Shown here: piece after piece, positions 47,337 through 57,123 of the stretch
Layout of the letters: every line of letters begins with the position of its first letter
Position numbering within the stretch: position 1 is the stretch's first letter
Notes under the pieces: model-generated
Seen by the model: the letters and a program-made list of their open reading frames with translations, nothing else
Database searches by the model: none
What the model was told of the DNA's origin: nothing
Source: an uncultured Sphingomonadaceae bacterium
GTDB taxonomy: Bacteria; Pseudomonadota; Alphaproteobacteria; Sphingomonadales; Sphingomonadaceae
Assembly: GCA_947503245.1 (NCBI GenBank)
Contig: CANNCV010000002.1
Span: forward strand, 723,465 to 787,464
Length of the DNA: 64,000 nt
Reading direction: 5' to 3'
Position numbers and translations under genes: made by a program

Positions 47337-49724
47337 GTGGCACAGAAATCGCTTTTTCCATTGCGCCTTGCGCTCACCGCATCGGCATTGTCTCTGCCGC
47401 TAACGGCAATTTTTGCTGCACCACTACAATCCGAGCAGATAGTTGACCCTTCCAGCCTGACCGCAGAGGCCGAATTGCTGATCGCACCTATCCCTGATTG
47501 GGTAGAGGTTGCAGAGCTACCCAGTGAACAAACAGATGCCACGCGCGGTTTGGCGGCAAGCACCGCCGTGCATAGTGACCAATATATGATCACCCAAAAG
47601 GGCGGTATAGCTTATCAGCGCATGGTCTATCGCATCAGCGACCGTTCTGCGCTGGAAGATTATGGCACCATGTCCATTGAGTGGGAGCCGAGCCGCTCCA
47701 AAGCGACTCTGCACCGTTTCAATATTATCCGCGATGGCCAGATTATAGATGTGGTGCAAAAACAGGGCGATTTTTCCCTGTTCCGCCGTGAACCCAATCT
47801 GTCTGAAGGCATATTGGACGGTCAGGTTACCGCATCTATGCAGATTCAGGATTTGCGTGTCGGCGATTTGATAGAATTCGCCTTTTCTATCGAAACATCC
47901 TATGCGCCCATGACCGGCCATTATCAAAACTGGCATTATTTCACTGGCCGCAATCAGGCGGACCGACTGGTGCAGCGGGTCGTATGGCCTAAAGACAGAT
48001 ATCTGAAAGTTGTCAAAGGTGAAGGTCTGCCCGATATGCCGGTGCAGATCAAAGGCAAGTATAAAGTCCAAGGCTTTACGCAAGACGCTGTTGACTGGGA
48101 AGCCATGCCAGAGAAATTGCTGGGCCGTTATTACCGTGAACGCGCCTATGAGATCAGCACATTTCGCGATTGGGACGAAATGGCACAGGCATTTCGTCCT
48201 GTCTATGAAAAGGCGGTAAAGGTTCCTGCATCCGGGCCATTGCGCGACTATATTGAGCAAGTCCGGGCAAAAAACCTATCCCCGCGGCAAATTGTCGAAA
48301 CGGTATTGGCCATGGTGCAAACCGATATTCGCTATGTCGGCAATTTTCAGGGATTGGGCAATTATACACCGGCATCTGCTGAATCAGTCTGGGCCAGCAA
48401 ATTTGGTGATTGCAAGGGGAAGACAATATTGCTGACCGCAATTTTGCGCGAACTGGGATTGGATGCCACGCCAAGCCTAGTCAATACAGGCGGCAATGAT
48501 AAGCTGGAAGATGCCATAGCCATGCCAGGATGGTTCAACCATGTCTTTGTTCGCCTGCGCATGGACGGTAAAACATATTGGCTGGATGGTACACGGCTTG
48601 GTGACAATAATCTCGATCTGTTGCCACCGGTATTTTACGATTATACCCTGCCATTAGAGGCTGATAGTGATTTGGTACAGATGACCGATAATCACTATGC
48701 GCAGCCACAAGTAACGAGCGATATGATTATCGATGCCAGCGCCGGCTTTGACACAGACGCCAATGTGACAATGAAAATTATTTATCATGGCGACAGTGCA
48801 TTATCGGTCATTCAAGGACTGGAAGAAAAATCAGAAGCGGAACGTGAGCGCGCGATCCAAGAATTACTGGATAAGGAATCTGAAGACGACATGACATTCA
48901 AGTCGTTGGAATTCATTGTCGATAAGCCCAAAAAACAGGCTGGCTTTTTGTTCACAGGTGAGATGAAGGTCGATTGGGGGGAAGCATCAGACTTCCGCGA
49001 GTTCCTGCTTGATGAAATGACCATAGGCGAAGATTTTTTCGCCGAGCGAGATGATGATGATTATAAGCAGGCCCTGCTCTGGGCCAATCCAAGTCATGTG
49101 AGTATCAATGTCGAACTGCTATTACCGGAAGATAGCGGCCAGATTGAAATCACTGGTAAAGAGTATGACGAAAAAATAGGCATGGCACATTATAAGCGCA
49201 GCTTGAACCTGAAAGACAATGTCGTAACGGCCTATACGTCAACCAATATAGAACGCGGTTCCTATCTGCCTATTGCTGCCAAAATATGGGATAATAAAAG
49301 CGACAAGCTGTTTGATGATAAAGTCTATATCAACATATTCGGCAGTGGCACCGCCGCTAAACGGGTTGCTAATTATGACAGCAATATAGAACGTGCAGAC
49401 ACTTTGGCTGCGGGAGGCGATGTGAAGGCAGCGGCCGGTATCTTGAATCCTCTGCTCGCCAGCGACCCCAATAATGTGAAACTGTTAATCGCGCGCGGAC
49501 GAATAGGTGATGACCCCGCATTGCGTGAGCGGGATTTGCTGCGCGCATTGCTATTGCAGCCCAGAAATATGGAAGCCCTAAAAGCCATGGCCGAGGTCTA
49601 TCTGGGACAAGATAATGTTAGCCTCGGCAAAACAATGCTGGAGCGTATGTTGGCGCGGGAAGAAGACAATATATGGGCCAAAAAGCAAATGGAGGTTGTG
49701 AATGGCAAAAGCCTTGCCGATTAA
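47337..49724 (+). CDS. DUF3857/transglutaminase-like exported protein with C-terminal TPR
   Basis: QTDIRYVGNFQGLGNYTPASAESVWASKFGDCKGKTILLTAILRELGLDATPSLV. Confidence 0.82.
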   Translation: MAQKSLFPLRLALTASALSLPLTAIFAAPLQSEQIVDPSSLTAEAELLIAPIPDWVEVAELPSEQTDATRGLAASTAVHSDQYMITQKGGIAYQRMVYRISDRSALEDYGTMSIEWEPSRSKATLHRFNIIRDGQIIDVVQKQGDFSLFRREPNLSEGILDGQVTASMQIQDLRVGDLIEFAFSIETSYAPMTGHYQNWHYFTGRNQADRLVQRVVWPKDRYLKVVKGEGLPDMPVQIKGKYKVQGFTQDAVDWEAMPEKLLGRYYRERAYEISTFRDWDEMAQAFRPVYEKAVKVPASGPLRDYIEQVRAKNLSPRQIVETVLAMVQTDIRYVGNFQGLGNYTPASAESVWASKFGDCKGKTILLTAILRELGLDATPSLVNTGGNDKLEDAIAMPGWFNHVFVRLRMDGKTYWLDGTRLGDNNLDLLPPVFYDYTLPLEADSDLVQMTDNHYAQPQVTSDMIIDASAGFDTDANVTMKIIYHGDSALSVIQGLEEKSEAERERAIQELLDKESEDDMTFKSLEFIVDKPKKQAGFLFTGEMKVDWGEASDFREFLLDEMTIGEDFFAERDDDDYKQALLWANPSHVSINVELLLPEDSGQIEITGKEYDEKIGMAHYKRSLNLKDNVVTAYTSTNIERGSYLPIAAKIWDNKSDKLFDDKVYINIFGSGTAAKRVANYDSNIERADTLAAGGDVKAAAGILNPLLASDPNNVKLLIARGRIGDDPALRERDLLRALLLQPRNMEALKAMAEVYLGQDNVSLGKTMLERMLAREEDNIWAKKQMEVVNGKSLAD

Positions 49725-49842
49725 GATACAGCGCAATCGCAATCCAGCAATTTGGCAATCATAGGCTGCGCGGATAACGCAGATAAGTGGATAGCATTTG
49801 CTTGGCTCTTGCCTAATCATCATCCACTTACCAATTAGATGG

Positions 49843-50259
49843 TCTATGCCTCTCCATCTTACCAAAATTGCCTTTGGCAGCGAAAGTCCAGCAACATTAC
49901 GTCGTTGGCTGGAATCGCAAAATAAAGCCAATGGCGGGATTGGTGAAGCGCGCCTAACCACACGCTATAAACCAAAGCGCGAACCCGAAATTGCGGGCGG
50001 TTCTTTATTCTGGATACATAGCCGCGCCATAGTCGGACGCAGTCCTATATTGGGCTTTCAAGAAAATGGTCAGGGCCGTTATTGGATCAGACTGGAGCCT
50101 GTTCTGATACCCGTTATCCGCACACCGCGCCGTGCACATCAGGGCTGGCGTTATCTTGAAGATAGTGACGCACCCAAAGATGGTATCGGAGACAGCGGCG
50201 ATATTGATGAGCTGCCGCCCTTATTGGTCAAGGAACTCGCAAGGCTAGCGCTGATCTAA
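49843..50259 (+). CDS. DUF1489-type protein
   Basis: MPLHLTKIAFGSESPATLRRWLE...GGSLFWIHSRAIVGRSPILGF; start within the longer ORF. Confidence 0.8.
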   Translation, partial: SMPLHLTKIAFGSESPATLRRWLESQNKANGGIGEARLTTRYKPKREPEIAGGSLFWIHSRAIVGRSPILGFQENGQGRYWIRLEPVLIPVIRTPRRAHQGWRYLEDSDAPKDGIGDSGDIDELPPLLVKELARLALI

Positions 50260-50294
50260 AAGGCGCTCAAAATACCGCAGATAGCCAACCTAGA

Positions 50295-50987
50295 TCAGCC
50301 GGTAAGAGCCTTATTGCGGACCTTCTGAAATACCTGTGCAAATGTTTCGGCATCCTGAGCGCCGGGTATCATATATTTGCCATCGACAATCGTTGCCGGA
50401 ACGCCGGAAACGCCGCGCTCTATCCATGCATTCAGGTCGGCACGGACCTTTTGCGATTCTTCAGGGTCATTCAGTACAGCGCGCGCAGCATCACTATCCA
50501 GCCCTGCCTCTTCAACGGCCTCCAGCAGAACATGCTCTTGGCTGACATCTTTATTGTCTTGGAAATAGGCCGTGAACAGCGCCATTTTTAGCGCGGTTTG
50601 CGCCTTTGGTCCGCCATGTTCCATCGCCCAATGCAGCAAGATATGTGCCTGAAATGTGTTGTAAATCCGCTTACCCGGCACATTATTAAAGGTGAAGCCC
50701 AGCGACTCCCCTAAAGCAGCCATATGTCCGCGCGTTTTTGCGCTGCTTTCTGGCGTCGCACCATATTTTTGCGCAACATGTTCGGCAATATCCTGTCCTT
50801 CTGGCGGCATATTCGGGTTAAGCTCAAAAGGCTGCCACACAATTTCGGCATCAATATCTGATCCGACCAACTCTAGCGCTTTTTCAACCTGTTTATAGCC
50901 AATGATGCACCATGGGCAGACAACATCTGATACAATGTCAATGCGCATCTTATATGGAGTGGCAGCGTCGGTCATATTCTCTCTCAC
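50295..50987 (-). CDS. DsbA-family oxidoreductase (FrnE-like)
   Basis: IDIVSDVVCPWCIIGYKQVEKAL...VSGVPATIVDGKYMIPGAQDAETF. Confidence 0.92.
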   Translation of the reverse strand: MRENMTDAATPYKMRIDIVSDVVCPWCIIGYKQVEKALELVGSDIDAEIVWQPFELNPNMPPEGQDIAEHVAQKYGATPESSAKTRGHMAALGESLGFTFNNVPGKRIYNTFQAHILLHWAMEHGGPKAQTALKMALFTAYFQDNKDVSQEHVLLEAVEEAGLDSDAARAVLNDPEESQKVRADLNAWIERGVSGVPATIVDGKYMIPGAQDAETFAQVFQKVRNKALTG

Positions 50988-51031
50988 TATATTAGGCTAT
51001 TTAGCATGCACACACAGCGTGGCACGGCGCG

Positions 51032-51943
51032 TTATTTGTCGAGCCAATATTTCAGCAAATCATAAGCAACGGCAAAAGGCGGCGGCGCAATAAAGGCCGC
51101 ATCCTTATCGCCGCGCATGGCCGCCACCACTTGATCGCGGTCAAACCAGTCCGCCTCTTCTATTTCGGTTGTATCAAGTGTCAGTTTAGGGTGATCACAA
51201 TCCGCGATACAGGCGATCATCAATGATGATGGAAATGGCCATGGCTGGCTGGTGACATAGCGCACATTGTGCACGGTGATCCCCGCCTCTTCAAAAAGCT
51301 CTCGCGCTACGCCTTCTTCAATCGACTCGCCTGGTTCAATAAATCCGGCGAGCGCAGAAAAACGCTTCGCTGGAAAGCGAGGTTGGCGGCCCAGCAATAT
51401 CTTGCCATCATGCTCTGCCAACATAATGGCAACCGGATCAACACGCGGGAAGTGCTCAGCTCCGCAACCGCCATCATCTTTATCACAATGCCGCGCCCAG
51501 CCCGCTTTGCTGATCTTTGTCGGGGTGCCGCAAACAGCACAAAAACCATGCCGCTGATGCCAATCAACGAGCGAACGTGCAGCACCGTAAAGCGCCAATT
51601 GCTCGCGCGGCATATGCGCAACGGCCTGCCACAAATGGGGGTTATAATGCTCCACACCGCGCGGTCCTGAAGGCGCAGGGAGCGCGACAAAATACGGGGT
51701 TTCACCATCAAGCCCCAGAAATAAAGGCTCTTCATCAGCCTCCAATTCGCCAAGCGATTGCCACAATAACCCACCTTCGGGTGTTATCCCCGGCGCCAAA
51801 TTGTCCAGTTTTAGCAATTTTGCGCGCCAATGCATATGCTGCGCCAACGCATCAGGGTCAGTCCGAATATGATCGGCACGCTGAATGGTCGCGCCGGTCA
51901 TATAGGGTGATATGGCGGTCAATGCCGCAGCAGGGCTGCTCAT
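51032..51943 (-). CDS. nudC: NADH pyrophosphatase NudC (Nudix)
   Basis: Zn motif CAVCG...C; Nudix box GFIEPGESIEEGVARELFEEAGI. Confidence 0.93.
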   Translation of the reverse strand: MSSPAAALTAISPYMTGATIQRADHIRTDPDALAQHMHWRAKLLKLDNLAPGITPEGGLLWQSLGELEADEEPLFLGLDGETPYFVALPAPSGPRGVEHYNPHLWQAVAHMPREQLALYGAARSLVDWHQRHGFCAVCGTPTKISKAGWARHCDKDDGGCGAEHFPRVDPVAIMLAEHDGKILLGRQPRFPAKRFSALAGFIEPGESIEEGVARELFEEAGITVHNVRYVTSQPWPFPSSLMIACIADCDHPKLTLDTTEIEEADWFDRDQVVAAMRGDKDAAFIAPPPFAVAYDLLKYWLDK

Positions 51944-51995
51944 AATATTATAAATGCTTTCTTCGCCACGCGCTGTGAGACCATCATCTTCTGCA

Positions 51996-52059
51996 CCATT
52001 ACCTTATTGGGCCATTATCTTATTGAGCCACTACCTTATTGGGCCACTACCTTATTGGG
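51996..52059. repeat. four tandem 16-bp repeats
   Basis: ccattaccttattggg / ccattatcttattgag / ccactaccttattggg / ccactaccttattggg. Confidence 0.85.
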
Positions 52060-53386
52060 AAAGCGCAGCCAGATCCTGATACACAAGTTTGGGGAACTCT
52101 GCCTGGAATGGATATGCATTTGACGGCATATATTGGACATAACCGCCAGCGCGGAAACCGCGCGCAGTATCAACAAAAGCATTGGTGCCAGCAGCGCCGC
52201 CCCAACCAAATGTTCCTGCTTGTTCGCCCAGACCAACACGTCCACCAGCGCCAAAGCCCTGTCCTTCAACCCAGCTACCTTTGAGATTAACACCAGCCGG
52301 CAACAGGTTGGACATGCCCAAAGTCGCGGCTTTTTCTGACATGATGCGTGTGCCGTTCAATGCGCCTTTGCCCAGCAGCATGCGCAAGAAACGGTCATAA
52401 TCATAGGCCGTGCTGACAAGGCCCGAACCGCCATAAGGAAATGCCGGTTTTTCAGAATACACGCTGTCCTTCGGCGTATCGATTGGGAACAGGCTGCCAA
52501 AAGCGACAGCATAATTTGCCGGTAAGCGCGGCAGATCAGCATCGGGAACCGTGAAATATGTGCTGTTCATGCCCAGTGGATCAAAAATACGGGTTTTCAA
52601 AAACTCGCCAAACTCAACGCCTGACGCCAGTTGGATAATATAACCCAAAACGTCGAGACCGATAGAATAGCTCCATTTTTCGCCAGGATTAGCGATCAAT
52701 GGTAGTGACGCTACCCGCCGTGCAAATTCGTCAATCGGCGGTGTTGGCGCAGGCACTGGAAAGCCCGGCAAAGCCATTTTGCTGACCTGTCCAGGGTTGA
52801 TCCCTTGCTCATTATAGGCATCCAGCAATGGGCCTTTCGAAACAATATTATAGCCCAGACCCGCCGTATGCGTCATCAAATGGCGCGGTGTGATTTGTGT
52901 CGTGGCATCCACAGTATCGGAGAGGCTACCATTAGCTTTCTTCAATACTTTCATCTTGGCAAATTCGGGCACAAAATCAGCAATAGGCTGATCCAAATCC
53001 AGCTTTCCTTCATCGACTAATATCATTGCTGCCATACCGGTTACCGGTTTGGTCTGCGAATAGATGCGCCACAAAGTCTCTTTGGTCACTGGCATGCTGC
53101 CGCCCAAATTCATGGTGCCTACACTAATATATTGTGGCTCTTGGTTGCCAAAGCCAATGGCCGCGATCATGCCAGCGACTTTTTTCTTCGCAACATAACC
53201 GTTCAATTCTTTTGTCAGAATAGGAAAACTTGGTCCCTGAAAGGCTTTCGCCGCGCTGATAGGAGCGGCAGCAACCAAGCCCATAGCACCAGCCGAACGC
53301 AGCAATCCTCTGCGGGTCAGGCTGGCATCACGTAAAAAATTCTGGTCTGTCAGACTTTGGGTTTGCATATTATGTGTATTTTGCAT
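52052..53386 (-). CDS. serine hydrolase (beta-lactamase/class C-like)
   Basis: TLWRIYSQTKPVTGMAAMILVDEGKLDLDQPIADFVPEF; Tat-like signal. Confidence 0.9.
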   Translation of the reverse strand: MQNTHNMQTQSLTDQNFLRDASLTRRGLLRSAGAMGLVAAAPISAAKAFQGPSFPILTKELNGYVAKKKVAGMIAAIGFGNQEPQYISVGTMNLGGSMPVTKETLWRIYSQTKPVTGMAAMILVDEGKLDLDQPIADFVPEFAKMKVLKKANGSLSDTVDATTQITPRHLMTHTAGLGYNIVSKGPLLDAYNEQGINPGQVSKMALPGFPVPAPTPPIDEFARRVASLPLIANPGEKWSYSIGLDVLGYIIQLASGVEFGEFLKTRIFDPLGMNSTYFTVPDADLPRLPANYAVAFGSLFPIDTPKDSVYSEKPAFPYGGSGLVSTAYDYDRFLRMLLGKGALNGTRIMSEKAATLGMSNLLPAGVNLKGSWVEGQGFGAGGRVGLGEQAGTFGWGGAAGTNAFVDTARGFRAGGYVQYMPSNAYPFQAEFPKLVYQDLAALSQ

Positions 53387-53515
53387 GGGGGAATTCTCCT
53401 AAAGACTTTATACCGTGTCATTTGACGTCCTTATGAAAGGCGAAATGCCGCAAAGGCAAGCAAAACTGACATCATTGTTAATATGTATCGAAACATTCGA
53501 CAAGTTGCCGATATA

Positions 53516-54598
53516 TTACAACAAACGCCCAAGCTGCCGTTGGCCGATCTGTGCTACCTTGGCAAAAAGGGTTGGCAGGCCCGCCTGTTCCAATGTTTCT
53601 ATCGGCCACCACTCGCCACTATTTTGTCCAGTTAGCGCCTCAACCGCCGCCATAGAGCCTTGATAAGCTTTAAGCTGCAAATGGATGGTAAAATGTGTGA
53701 AATGATGAATGACGGGCTCACCAATATCGCACCATGGCCCGTTCAGAGGCGGAGAAACGTCACCATCATTGCGCGCGCGCCAACCATTGTCCGGCATTGC
53801 GCGCATTCCGCCTAGCATCGCATCATCAGGGCGTTTTACCAACCATATGGCGCCCTGTTTTTCAATCCAGTAAGCGCTGCCCTGCCTAACCGGCTTGGCT
53901 TTTTTGGGCTTTTTGACCGGATAACGCAGCGCCATATTTGCTTGGCCTGCTTGTCCGACCTGGCAATGGGGTTGCAAAGGACAGATCGCGCATTGTGCTT
54001 CACGCGCCCGGCACACAGACGAGCCCAGATCCATCATTGCCTGAGCAAAATCCCCGGACCGGCTTTGCGGTGTAATATCGTCGGTCAATGAACGGATTGT
54101 CTTGCGGGCATTGGGCAATGGTTCATTAACACAATATAGCCGCGCCACCACACGCTCAACATTGGCATCAACCACAACCGCCCTTTGACCAAAGGCAATG
54201 GCCGCTATGGCCGCTGCGGTATAATCACCAACGCCGGGTAATGTTCGCAAAGCCTGTTCGGTCGAGGGAAAGACACCGCCATATACGGCCATTACCTGCC
54301 GCGCGCATTTCACCAGATTGCGGGCTCTGGCATAATAGCCAAGCCCCGCCCATGCCGCGAGAACATCCTCCTCTTTCGCCGCGGCCAGTGCAGCAATATC
54401 CGGCCATTGCACGGTGAATTTGGCAAAATAGGGTTTTACAGCAGCAACCGTAGTCTGTTGCAGCATAATTTCTGATAGCCATACATGATAGGGGTTTGCG
54501 CTATTGCTATGCGGCGCTGCTCGCCACGGCAAATCCCTTGCATTGCTGTCATACCAGCGCAGCAATTCATTCGCTATTTCGGGGTTTTTCTCTGGCAT
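53516..54598 (-). CDS. mutY: A/G-specific adenine glycosylase
   Basis: HVWLSEIMLQQTTVAAVKPYFAKF; LPGVGDYTAAAIAAIAFGQ; FeS cysteines. Start MPEKNPEIANELL. Confidence 0.95.
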   Translation of the reverse strand: MPEKNPEIANELLRWYDSNARDLPWRAAPHSNSANPYHVWLSEIMLQQTTVAAVKPYFAKFTVQWPDIAALAAAKEEDVLAAWAGLGYYARARNLVKCARQVMAVYGGVFPSTEQALRTLPGVGDYTAAAIAAIAFGQRAVVVDANVERVVARLYCVNEPLPNARKTIRSLTDDITPQSRSGDFAQAMMDLGSSVCRAREAQCAICPLQPHCQVGQAGQANMALRYPVKKPKKAKPVRQGSAYWIEKQGAIWLVKRPDDAMLGGMRAMPDNGWRARNDGDVSPPLNGPWCDIGEPVIHHFTHFTIHLQLKAYQGSMAAVEALTGQNSGEWWPIETLEQAGLPTLFAKVAQIGQRQLGRLL

Positions 54599-54677
54599 AT
54601 TATTATCAACAACCCGGTGTTGCATGGGCGATAATGGCTCGACGGACATGCACAGGCTGTGGCACATATGCGCCATT

Positions 54678-55286
54678 ATGAAAAGCGCATCAGATGATCC
54701 CGAACAGAAAAAACCGAGAGGCGCAAAGCCTGTCGGCAAGAGCTCTGATAAAAAACGCACATCATCAACAAAGGCATCATCTCCAAAAACATGGAAGCGC
54801 GCACGCGGCGGTGAAGCCAAGGCCATTGCCGACCTGATGCCCGAAATTGGCCGCACAGCATTTAAGAAGTTTGGGTTCGTGCAAAGCTCTGTGGTGACAC
54901 GTTGGCCAGAAATTGCCGGAGAGCGCTATGCCGCAATCTCCCTGCCGGAATCGATCCGTTTTCCAGCGGGCAAGAAATCGGAAGGCACATTACATCTGGT
55001 GGTAAATGGCGCGCATGCGGTTTTGATGCAGCATGTAACGCCAGAAATTATAACCCGAGTGAACCGCTTTTTCGGCTATACCGCTATTACCAAAGTCAAA
55101 TTTCGGCACGGCGTGGTCACACCGCCCAAACCCGTGCAGGTGCCGCGCCCTCCACGCCCATTAAAGCCTGTTCCCGTAGCTTTGGGGGATGGCCTTCGCG
55201 ATATTGGTGATGCGGAATTGCTGGCCGTGCTACAATCTTTGGCCAGTGATATTGATGCCGCTGACGATGTAGCTAAGAAAAAATAG
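54678..55286 (+). CDS. DUF721/DciA-like protein
   Basis: SVVTRWPEIAGERYAAISLPESIRF; divergent from mutY. Confidence 0.82.
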   Translation: MKSASDDPEQKKPRGAKPVGKSSDKKRTSSTKASSPKTWKRARGGEAKAIADLMPEIGRTAFKKFGFVQSSVVTRWPEIAGERYAAISLPESIRFPAGKKSEGTLHLVVNGAHAVLMQHVTPEIITRVNRFFGYTAITKVKFRHGVVTPPKPVQVPRPPRPLKPVPVALGDGLRDIGDAELLAVLQSLASDIDAADDVAKKK

Positions 55287-55387
55287 CGCACCGCGTTGTC
55301 AAAAATTCATCAACGCAGTGATAGACATTTTGGCTGCTTTAAGGGTAAAGCAACATAACTCCCAATTGATAACAAGATGTGTGATCA

Positions 55388-56131
55388 ATGATGACCAAAA
55401 AACTTCTGACAGGCACCGCCTTCGCTCTGGCCGTTGCTGGCTTCGCCACTTTTACAGCGCATGCTGGTACAGTCTCTTCCCCTGACAATGCGCAAGCAGC
55501 AGCGCCGCAAACTGATTGGACGAAACGCGTTACCGTTTCAGAGAATGGCGGGCATGTTCTGGGTAACCCATTGGCGCGCAAAAGATTGGTTGAATATGTC
55601 AGCTATAGCTGCCCACATTGCGCAACCTATGCCGCGCAATCTGCAGAAGCTGTTGAGACACGTTATGTCAGCACCGGTAAGGTGAGCGTAGAGGTCCGCA
55701 ATTTTGTGCGGGACCAATTTGATTATACGGCCGCCCTGCTTGCCCGCTGCGGGGAACCATCCAAATTCTTTGGCAATCACCGCGCAATATTGGCGCAGCA
55801 GCAACAATGGATTAGTCGCGCAACTTCACCCGACCCGATCGCACAAAAACGCTGGCAGACATCAGATATTGGCAAGCGGCTGCAATATATTGCAAGCGAC
55901 ACAGGGCTGCGGGCCATTATGCAAAAGCGGGGCTTTAAAGATGCTGAGATCGACCAGTGCCTCGCTGATGAACTAGAGCAAAGTATTGTGCTGGATATGA
56001 CACGTTATGCCGGCAACACTGTTAAGATTGAGGGCACGCCAGCCTTCACCATCAATGATAAATATCAGAAAAAGACCCATAGCTGGCAGCGGTTGGAACC
56101 GCTATTGCGCAGTGCTTTTGGGGGCCTCTAA
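55388..56131 (+). CDS. DsbA-like thioredoxin-fold protein
   Basis: KRLVEYVSYSCPHCATYAAQSAEAVETRYV; VKIEGTPAFTIND. Confidence 0.9.
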   Translation: MMTKKLLTGTAFALAVAGFATFTAHAGTVSSPDNAQAAAPQTDWTKRVTVSENGGHVLGNPLARKRLVEYVSYSCPHCATYAAQSAEAVETRYVSTGKVSVEVRNFVRDQFDYTAALLARCGEPSKFFGNHRAILAQQQQWISRATSPDPIAQKRWQTSDIGKRLQYIASDTGLRAIMQKRGFKDAEIDQCLADELEQSIVLDMTRYAGNTVKIEGTPAFTINDKYQKKTHSWQRLEPLLRSAFGGL

Positions 56132-56221
56132 TTATAAAGACCGAATTTTCCCCTAGCGCTTTACCCCAGATATATTGATTTTCAGGGCAATGATCATGCA
56201 TCGCCCTTATGAAGGACCAGA

Positions 56222-56998
56222 ATGATGACCAAATTTCTCCATGCCAAATTCGCCCGTTCATTGCTTGCGACAGCAGGATTGGCACTCGCATTGACTGCGT
56301 GCAACAATGCAGAAGGAGACGCTCTTGGCGCTTCGGGCAACAGTGAAGTATTGCCTATCATTCAGCCTGCAGAAGGTCAGACATGGGCCAATGTCGTATC
56401 CAAAACGCCCGAAGGCGGTTATGTCATGGGCAATCCAGACGCGCCGATCAAATTTCTCGAATTCGCGTCGATGACATGTGGACATTGCCGAGACTTTGCC
56501 GAGCAATCTTTCGAAACTTTGCGCGACAAATATGTCAATTCAGGCCGAGTTAGTTTTGAGATTCGCAGCTATCTGCTGAACCCTTATGACATCCCCGCAA
56601 CATTGCTGACACAGTGCGGCGCGCCAGAGGCATATTTCTCTCGCACTGAACAATTGTTCGAAAACCAGTCATTGATGTTTGCTGGTTTGCAAGCGGCTGG
56701 CGAACAAGCGGTTCAACAGACAGTGCAATTGCCTGAAGAGCAGCGTTTTGTTGCATTGGGCAATGTGCTTGGACTGGTCGAATTTTTCCAGACGCGCGGC
56801 GTTTCCAAGGCACAGGCCGAAGATTGCCTGTCCAATGTTGAAGCTGTGAACACTCTGGTTCAGAACAACCAGACATTTAATGAGCAGTTCAATATCACTG
56901 GCACCCCGACTTTTGTCATAAACGGGCAGAAAGTCGAACTGGGAACCTGGACTGAAATTGAAAACCGCTTCCAACAAATGGGCGCACGCGACCAATAA
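56222..56998 (+). CDS. DsbA-like thioredoxin-fold lipoprotein
   Basis: LALTAC lipobox; IKFLEFASMTCGHCRDFAEQSFETL; ITGTPTFVINGQ. Confidence 0.9.
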   Translation: MMTKFLHAKFARSLLATAGLALALTACNNAEGDALGASGNSEVLPIIQPAEGQTWANVVSKTPEGGYVMGNPDAPIKFLEFASMTCGHCRDFAEQSFETLRDKYVNSGRVSFEIRSYLLNPYDIPATLLTQCGAPEAYFSRTEQLFENQSLMFAGLQAAGEQAVQQTVQLPEEQRFVALGNVLGLVEFFQTRGVSKAQAEDCLSNVEAVNTLVQNNQTFNEQFNITGTPTFVINGQKVELGTWTEIENRFQQMGARDQ

Positions 56999-57123
56999 TT
57001 TGTCTGTCCTATGGTCATAACCGACCAATAATCTGATGCTTTCCCAGAAATCCGTATTTTCGGGGGAAGAATCAGGCTTTTTTGTTGCAAATTGTCGGTT
57101 GGCGTTGTTCGTTTGGCTAAGCC

